From NCBI GenBank assembly GCA_030633645.1, contig DAOVRY010000006.1, positions 1-10,517 of the forward strand: a DNA stretch of 10,517 nucleotides, read 5' to 3'. The stretch's first letter is position 1. Every line of letters begins with the position of its first letter. The position numbers were made by a program, and so were the translations under genes. This stretch comes from Pseudomonadota bacterium (GTDB lineage Bacteria > Desulfobacterota > DSM-4660 > Desulfatiglandales > B25-G16). Of this stretch, positions 6,865-10,517 are shown one piece after another. The notes beneath the pieces are model-generated. The model made no database searches and had not been told where the DNA came from. It saw nothing but the letters and a program-made list of their open reading frames with translations.

Positions 6865-7422
6865 TCAAAATTCGAGTATTTCCTTTTCTTTTTCTGTTTC
6901 GATGCTATCTATTTTTTCAATGAACTCATCGGTAGTCTCTTGCACCTTATCTTGGTACTTGTACATCTCGTCCTCAGAGATTTCGCTCTCTTTTTTTAAG
7001 TCCTTTAACAACTCATTGGCCTCACGCCGGTGATTCCTGATGATTATTTTGCTCTCCTCGGCTGTTTTTTTTGCCACCTTCGCAAGCTCTTTCCGTCTCT
7101 CCTCGGTCAGGGGAGGTATTGAGATCCTGATCAGTTTGCCATCATTCATAGGTGTCAGTCCAAGTCCGCATTTCAGTATGGCCTTCTCAATGTCTCCTAT
7201 GATGGATTGATCCCAGGGCTGGACAATCAGGAGCCTGCTTTCCGGGCTGCTCATAGAGGCTGTTTGATTTAAGAGCATCTGTGTTCCATAACATTCGACC
7301 ATTATGCCTTCAAGGATGGATGTCGATGCCCTCCCAGTTCTCATCTTCTTGAATTCTCGATCGAGGGCCTGAACCGTTTTTTTCATTTTCTTGCTCATCT
7401 CAGATAAGATCTCATCTTTCAT
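6865..7422 (-). CDS. frr: Ribosome recycling factor
   Basis: With EF-G it splits the post-termination ribosome so that subunits can be reused. The length of 185 residues equals that of the E. coli protein. Domain I helices are at the N-terminus (KMKKTVQALDREFKKMRTGRA, ending in the conserved RTGRAS) and the C-terminal two-thirds (PPLTEERRKEL, KIIIRNHRREANE, SEDEMYKYQDKVQ). The middle is the small domain II with QPWDQSIIGDIEKAI. The ATG at 7422 lies inside the last codons of pyrH, an 11-base overlap. A good Shine-Dalgarno (CAGGAG at 7434-7429) lies within the pyrH coding sequence, so the two genes are probably translationally coupled. Confidence 0.97.
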   Translation of the reverse strand: MKDEILSEMSKKMKKTVQALDREFKKMRTGRASTSILEGIMVECYGTQMLLNQTASMSSPESRLLIVQPWDQSIIGDIEKAILKCGLGLTPMNDGKLIRISIPPLTEERRKELAKVAKKTAEESKIIIRNHRREANELLKDLKKESEISEDEMYKYQDKVQETTDEFIEKIDSIETEKEKEILEF

Positions 7423-8155
7423 CGCCTTCTCCTGCTATGAGAGTTCCAACGCTCTGCCCAGAGACAATCCTTTTGATATTTCCCTTTTTGCCCATATTAA
7501 AAACGATAATTGGAATGTGCTGTTCCATAGCCATAGATATGGCAGTCAGGTCAATTACTGCGAGCCTGTTTCTTAATACCTGGTCGTAACTGATCTTACG
7601 AAACAGCTTGGCACCTGGCTCCATGACTGGGTCCCGGTCATAAACACCATCAACTTGAGTAGCCTTGAGAATAACTTGTGCATTTATTTCGGTGGCCCGG
7701 AGAGTGGCTGCAGTATCGGTGGTGAAGAAAGGGTTTCCAGTGCCACCTGCAAAGATTACAATTCTCCCTTGATCCAAGTGTTTGAGTGCTTTGTTTCTAT
7801 CAAATGGTTCAACCGCTTTGTCTACGGCAAGTGCGGTCATTGCTGTTGCAGGTGTGCCCGTTGCGCCGAGAACCTCACGCAGGGCAAGTGCATTGATAAC
7901 CGTAGCCAGCATCCCCATATAATCTGCAGTTACCCTGCCGATGCCATACTCAGATGATTCTATTCCTCTGAAAATATTGCCACCTCCGATTACAATACCT
8001 ATTTGTGCGCCAACCCGGTGAGCTGACTGAATGTCAGAAGCAATATGCTTGAGGGTTGGAGGATTTATCCCACTATTCCTGTCTCCCATAAGGGATTCAC
8101 CGCTCAGTTTCAATAAGATCCTCTTAAAACGCAGGCCACTGCGAGCTATCGGCAT
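7412..8155 (-). CDS. pyrH: Uridylate kinase (UMP kinase)
   Basis: Hexameric bacterial UMP kinase of the amino-acid kinase fold, making UDP from UMP with ATP and usually controlled by GTP and UTP. The phosphate-binding LLKLSGES, the glycine-rich VIGGGNIFRG, TADYMGMLATVINALAL and FAGGTGNPFFTTDTAA are intact, followed by the nucleotide-binding KATQVDGVYDRDP. I give the ATG at 8155 (247 residues) as the start; a TTG four codons upstream at 8167 is in frame and also possible, and neither has a clear Shine-Dalgarno. The last 11 bases overlap frr. The gene normally follows tsf closely, but here a 245-base gap containing a palindromic element intervenes. Confidence 0.96.
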   Translation of the reverse strand: MPIARSGLRFKRILLKLSGESLMGDRNSGINPPTLKHIASDIQSAHRVGAQIGIVIGGGNIFRGIESSEYGIGRVTADYMGMLATVINALALREVLGATGTPATAMTALAVDKAVEPFDRNKALKHLDQGRIVIFAGGTGNPFFTTDTAATLRATEINAQVILKATQVDGVYDRDPVMEPGAKLFRKISYDQVLRNRLAVIDLTAISMAMEQHIPIIVFNMGKKGNIKRIVSGQSVGTLIAGEGDER

Positions 8156-8223
8156 TCTTTTACCCAATTGTTATGGAGGTTAAAGCGCATCCCTCTCAGA
8201 CCTTCTGGACCATCAGTCATTCC

Positions 8224-8379
8224 TTCTAACAGGCTATTGCCCAAACCATAATCCCTTTGAGGTGTTACTAAAACGTTTTTTACCAATCCCGCTGGATAGC
8301 TGGACTCGAGTCCCGCCCGGCGGGATCAAAAAACGTTTTAGACCCAGTGAAAAGGGATTTCGGCAACAGCCTGTTCTAA
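8224..8379. mobile_element. 144-bp palindromic element with 6-bp flanking direct repeats
   Basis: The element runs from 8230 (CAGGCTATTGCC) to 8373 (GGCAACAGCCTG), with imperfect inverted arms of about 55-60 bp that each contain AATCCCTTT-like and CTAAAACGTTTTTT blocks. The 10-bp palindrome AAAACGTTTT occurs in both arms (8270-8279, 8330-8339). The centre holds GGACTCGAGTCC (8302-8313) and TCCCGCC/GGCGGGA (8311-8325). TTCTAA flanks it on both sides (8224-8229, 8374-8379). A related left half is at 10377-10517. It lies between tsf and pyrH, and its RNA would form a long hairpin in the operon transcript. Confidence 0.75.
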
Positions 8380-8412
8380 GTCCTGACCACTGGCCTCTGA
8401 TAGGCGTTTGCA

Positions 8413-9021
8413 TTATACTTTATCGTCAGTTTGTCCCAACTGAAACCTAACGAACCTCTTAATAATAATATTTTCACCGGTTTTAGCTTTCAGTTCATTG
8501 AGAATATCCTGAATAGTCAAATCAGGATCTCTAACGTAGGGTTGATTGAGCAGACACACATCTGTGAAGAATTTCTTTAGTTTCCCTTCAATAATTTTTT
8601 CCAAAACCTTTTCCGGTTTACCCGACTCAAGAGCCTGGGCACGGTATATCTCTTTCTCTCTTTCTACTGTATCTGGAGGGAGCTTCTCCGGAGAAATAGC
8701 TATTGGATTTGTCGCTGCTATGTGCATGGCCAGATTCTTGGTAAAACTGGTAAAATCCTCTGTTTTGGCACTGAAATCGGTTTCGCAATTCACCTCTACA
8801 AGAACACCAATTTTTCCGCCCATATGCACGTAGGCCTGGACTTGGCCCTCAGAGGCACTCCTCCCTTCTCTCTTTTGGGCCTTTGCTATACCCTTTTTCC
8901 GCAAGATGTCAACGGCCACGCTAATATCACTACCTGCTTCCTGAAGGGCATTTTTGCAAGCCATGATGCCCACACCAGTCTGTTCTCTCAGTTCCTTTAC
9001 CAGCTCGCTCGATACTTTCAA
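8413..9021 (-). CDS. tsf: Translation elongation factor Ts, short form
   Basis: Guanine nucleotide exchange factor that regenerates EF-Tu-GTP. The N-terminal UBA-like domain (residues 1-50) carries VKELREQTGVGIMACKNAL. The core motif VNCETDFSAKTEDF contains the conserved TDF that contacts EF-Tu. The C-terminal LLNQPYVRDPDLTIQDIL matches the ending of short EF-Ts proteins. At 202 residues it is the compact Thermus-like version, lacking the extra subdomain of the 283-residue E. coli protein. The start is TTG at 9021 with a strong Shine-Dalgarno, AAGGAG at about 9031-9036, which almost touches the rpsB stop (9037). The two genes are 15 bases apart and surely cotranscribed. Confidence 0.96.
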   Translation of the reverse strand: MKVSSELVKELREQTGVGIMACKNALQEAGSDISVAVDILRKKGIAKAQKREGRSASEGQVQAYVHMGGKIGVLVEVNCETDFSAKTEDFTSFTKNLAMHIAATNPIAISPEKLPPDTVEREKEIYRAQALESGKPEKVLEKIIEGKLKKFFTDVCLLNQPYVRDPDLTIQDILNELKAKTGENIIIKRFVRFQLGQTDDKV

Positions 9022-9036
9022 TGTGTCTTCTCCTTT

Positions 9037-9909
9037 TTATGATTCGACCCGATTCTCCTCTAAATCTTTCACTTCAGCGGATTTCGCAGTCTTCGGTTTT
9101 TTCGTAACGACGACAACGGGAGATCCTTCCTTTTGTTCTTCTGTTGGCTTGACTTCCTCTTCTGTGATTTTTTCCATCTCTTTTTCCTTGGTTTCAAGCT
9201 CTTCCTCAGCCCTCAGTTTTGCTTCTCTCTCATTGTGTCCCTCAATGCATGCATCAGCAATAATAGAGCTTAAAAGCCTGATGGACCTTATGGCATCATC
9301 GTTTCCAGGGATCAGATATTCAATATTTTCGGGGTCCCCGTTTGAATCAACAATAGCTATTATGGGGATTCCCAATATTTTTCCTTCGTTTATTGCAATG
9401 GCTTCCTTGCTTGTATCTACGATAAAGAGGGCAGAAGGACTTTCATCCATTTCCTTAATGCCGCCTAGGTTGGTTTCCAGCTTGGCCAATTCTTTTTCCA
9501 TCTTTATTGTTTCTTTTTTTGTGTAGCGGCTGAAGCTCCCGTCTCTTTTCATCTCTTCGAGGTCTTTCAGCCTATTGATTCTTTGCTTTATGGTCTGAAA
9601 ATTAGTAAGCGTACCGCCCAGCCATCTGTTATTCACGTAAAACATACCAGATCGCTCAGCCTCTTCCACAATTGAATCCTGAGCCTGTTTTTTGGTGCCC
9701 ACAAAAAGAACGGTCCCGCCTTCGGATACCGTCCTTACAACAAAATTATACGCCTCCTTCAATAATCTGGCGGTATTTTGCAGATCCATAATATAGATTC
9801 CGTTTCTGGCGCCAAAGATATAGGGTTTCATTTTGGGATTCCATTTTCTGGTCTGATGCCCAAAATGAACTCCTGCTTCAAGTAAAAGCTTCATACTAAT
9901 TTCGACCAT
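9037..9909 (-). CDS. rpsB: 30S ribosomal protein S2 with charged C-terminal extension
   Basis: Small-subunit protein needed for assembly of the 30S head and for S1 binding. The N-terminal [48 protein letters not shown] and [27 protein letters not shown] blocks are diagnostic. The ATG at 9909 gives 290 residues and has a strong Shine-Dalgarno (GAAGGAGGAG) seven bases upstream; the in-frame extension to 9960 lacks family similarity. After about residue 225 there is a tail of some 65 mostly charged residues rich in E and K, with a VVVV patch, which E. coli S2 (241 residues) does not have. Such tails vary between phyla. It heads the cluster. Confidence 0.97.
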   Translation of the reverse strand: MVEISMKLLLEAGVHFGHQTRKWNPKMKPYIFGARNGIYIMDLQNTARLLKEAYNFVVRTVSEGGTVLFVGTKKQAQDSIVEEAERSGMFYVNNRWLGGTLTNFQTIKQRINRLKDLEEMKRDGSFSRYTKKETIKMEKELAKLETNLGGIKEMDESPSALFIVDTSKEAIAINEGKILGIPIIAIVDSNGDPENIEYLIPGNDDAIRSIRLLSSIIADACIEGHNEREAKLRAEEELETKEKEMEKITEEEVKPTEEQKEGSPVVVVTKKPKTAKSAEVKDLEENRVES

Positions 9910-10070
9910 AAAATTACTCCTCCTTCTTGTCAGGTTTTCCCCCGGCCAGGTACAGAACATAACATTCTTTTTCCAGAGACCAGAGGCAGTGCCAAATGTT
10001 TGTTTTACTTACCCTTTTTTTTTATTACGATCAAGGAAAAAATCCGCTACCTTGTCAGATATTTTGTAAC
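9910..10070 (-). other. rpsB leader, no confident promoter
   Basis: About 160 bases upstream of rpsB hold the Shine-Dalgarno, an A-rich run near 10013-10030 and no coding frame with family features. The best sigma-70 match I find (TTGATC, 17 bases, TAAGTA) is poor. No conserved leader structure is recognisable by eye, so the operon promoter may lie here or further upstream. Confidence 0.3.
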
Positions 10071-10129
10071 CGTTCACTGGTTCAGGGTTCAGAGGTTGTG
10101 GGTTCACCGCAAATCTGAACCTGTGAACG
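10071..10129. repeat. GGTTCA-rich hairpin upstream of rpsB
   Basis: CGTTCACTGGTTCAG (10071-10085) and CTGAACCTGTGAACG (10115-10129) pair at 14 of 15 positions around a 29-base loop. The loop itself carries more GGTTCA-like words (GGTTCAGAGGTTGTGGGTTC). It has no T-run on either strand, so it is not a normal intrinsic terminator. Confidence 0.6.
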
Positions 10130-10140
10130 CCTACGATATT

Positions 10141-10310
10141 TCTGAACGAAGATTGGCTGGGAGCAGCGGGGCGTCCATCGCGGTGAGCAGGCGTCGTCGT
10201 GAGCTCACCCGAACGAAAGGGGAAAACCATGGACGTGCTTGAACCCACTCAAGATTTTTATGGAGATTTAGAAGTAAACAGGGTAGGGATCACGAAGAAT
10301 TTCAGTGTCA
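10141..10310 (+). other. GC-rich block resembling a truncated group II intron (ribozyme part plus start of its reverse transcriptase)
   Basis: The stretch is clearly richer in GC than its flanks and contains the stem GGTGAGC (10182-10188) / GCTCACC (10203-10209) with a 14-base loop. GAACGAAAGGGGAAAACC then leads to an ATG at 10230 whose frame starts MDVLEPTQDFYGDLEVN and then GITKNFSVRWKF. This arrangement and wording recall domain III-IV of some bacterial group II introns, where the reverse transcriptase ORF begins with a short variable leader. No GTGYG 5' end, no catalytic domain V and no RT motifs are present, and the frame soon runs into repeats. This is recall-based inference only. Confidence 0.28.
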
Positions 10311-10338
10311 GATGGAAATTCAAGATTGACAACCGCAA

Positions 10339-10377
10339 GTTGACGATTGAAAACGGAAAAAATAGCCAATCGTCAAC
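10339..10377. repeat. 11-bp perfect inverted repeat, related to the rseP-tsaB repeat
   Basis: GTTGACGATTG (10339-10349) and CAATCGTCAAC (10367-10377) are exact reverse complements with a 17-base A-rich loop. On the minus strand the segment GATTGGCTATTTTTT resembles GATTGACTATTTTCT at 2553-2567 on the plus strand. It abuts the palindromic element that starts at 10377. Confidence 0.55.
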
Positions 10378-10517
10378 GGGCTGTTGCCCAAACGGAAATC
10401 CCTTTGAGCGGTCATTAAAACGTTTTTTGCCAACAAATCTCGGCGAAGCGCAAGATAAGCGATGTCAACTGTTTGAGCCCTAAAGGTGCGTTTTGACATC
10501 GCCTGGAGTCCCGCCAA
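10377..10517 (+). repeat. Left half of a second copy of the palindromic element (cut by the window end)
   Basis: CGGGCTGTTGCCCAAAC at 10377-10393 matches CAGGCTATTGCCCAAAC at 8230-8246. AATCCCTTTGAG and TAAAACGTTTTTT follow in the same order, and GGAGTCCCGCC at the window end matches the CGAGTCCCGCC centre of the first copy. This copy has some 60-70 extra bases between arm and centre, including the inverted pair GCGATGTCAA (10459-10468) / TTGACATCGC (10493-10502). The second arm should lie just past 10517. Confidence 0.7.

Noticed and set aside
8302..8327. GC-rich centre of the palindromic element as a terminator between tsf and pyrH
   Set aside because: No T-run follows the stem directly on the minus strand, and pyrH and downstream genes would then need their own promoter, for which I see no signal.
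9910..9960. 17-codon N-terminal extension of rpsB
   Set aside because: It would include the strong Shine-Dalgarno as coding sequence and does not resemble S2 N-termini.
9980..10000. TTGGCACTGCCTCTGG on the minus strand as a sigma-54 promoter for rpsB
   Set aside because: The -24 GG is present but the -12 position reads GG instead of GC, and a sigma-54 promoter for a ribosomal protein gene is unlikely.
10009..10248. 79-codon minus-strand frame upstream of rpsB
   Set aside because: It runs through the GGTTCA hairpin and the GC-rich block, has low-complexity content and no recognisable family.
10320..10517. 65-codon minus-strand frame at the window end
   Set aside because: It is almost entirely the translation of the palindromic repeat and the adjacent inverted repeat.

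Overview
The window is a run of bacterial housekeeping genes, all read on the minus strand. In transcription order, from high to low coordinates, they are rpsB, tsf, pyrH, frr, uppS, cdsA, dxr, rseP, tsaB, psd, pssA and the first 83 codons of rsmD. The translation - UMP kinase - ribosome recycling - isoprenoid/CDP-DAG - site-2 protease order is a classic bacterial cluster. Continuing into tsaB and a short-type psd/pssA pair, with moderate GC and many TTG starts, suggests a member of the old Deltaproteobacteria (Desulfobacterota). That placement is inference from gene order, not proof.

Layout. From 10517 to about 9910 there is no convincing gene: this holds half of a palindromic repeat, AT-rich inverted repeats, a GC-rich block resembling a group II intron remnant, and a GGTTCA-rich hairpin. 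From 9909 to 8413 come rpsB and tsf. A 144-bp palindromic element sits between tsf and pyrH. From 8155 to 5260 come pyrH, frr, uppS and cdsA. A 310-bp non-autonomous transposon-like element with perfect 8-bp target duplications separates cdsA from dxr. From 4864 to 2610 come dxr and rseP. An AT-rich repeat separates rseP from tsaB. Between tsaB and psd lies a probable internal promoter beside a perfect inverted repeat, and psd-pssA-rsmD follow with almost no spacing.

How the genes fit together. RpsB, EF-Ts and RRF serve translation. PyrH feeds UTP/CTP supply. CdsA makes CDP-diacylglycerol, PssA turns it into phosphatidylserine, and Psd decarboxylates that to phosphatidylethanolamine. Dxr starts the MEP isoprenoid pathway and UppS makes the undecaprenyl carrier lipid. 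RseP is an intramembrane protease. TsaB supports the tRNA t6A modification, and RsmD methylates 16S rRNA.

The genes are ordinary. The notable content is between them: most wide gaps in an otherwise tightly packed operon hold a repeat or mobile-element-like sequence, and two of these elements have recognisable terminal inverted repeats and flanking direct repeats. I saw no CRISPR array, tRNA, rRNA, defence system or biosynthetic cluster.
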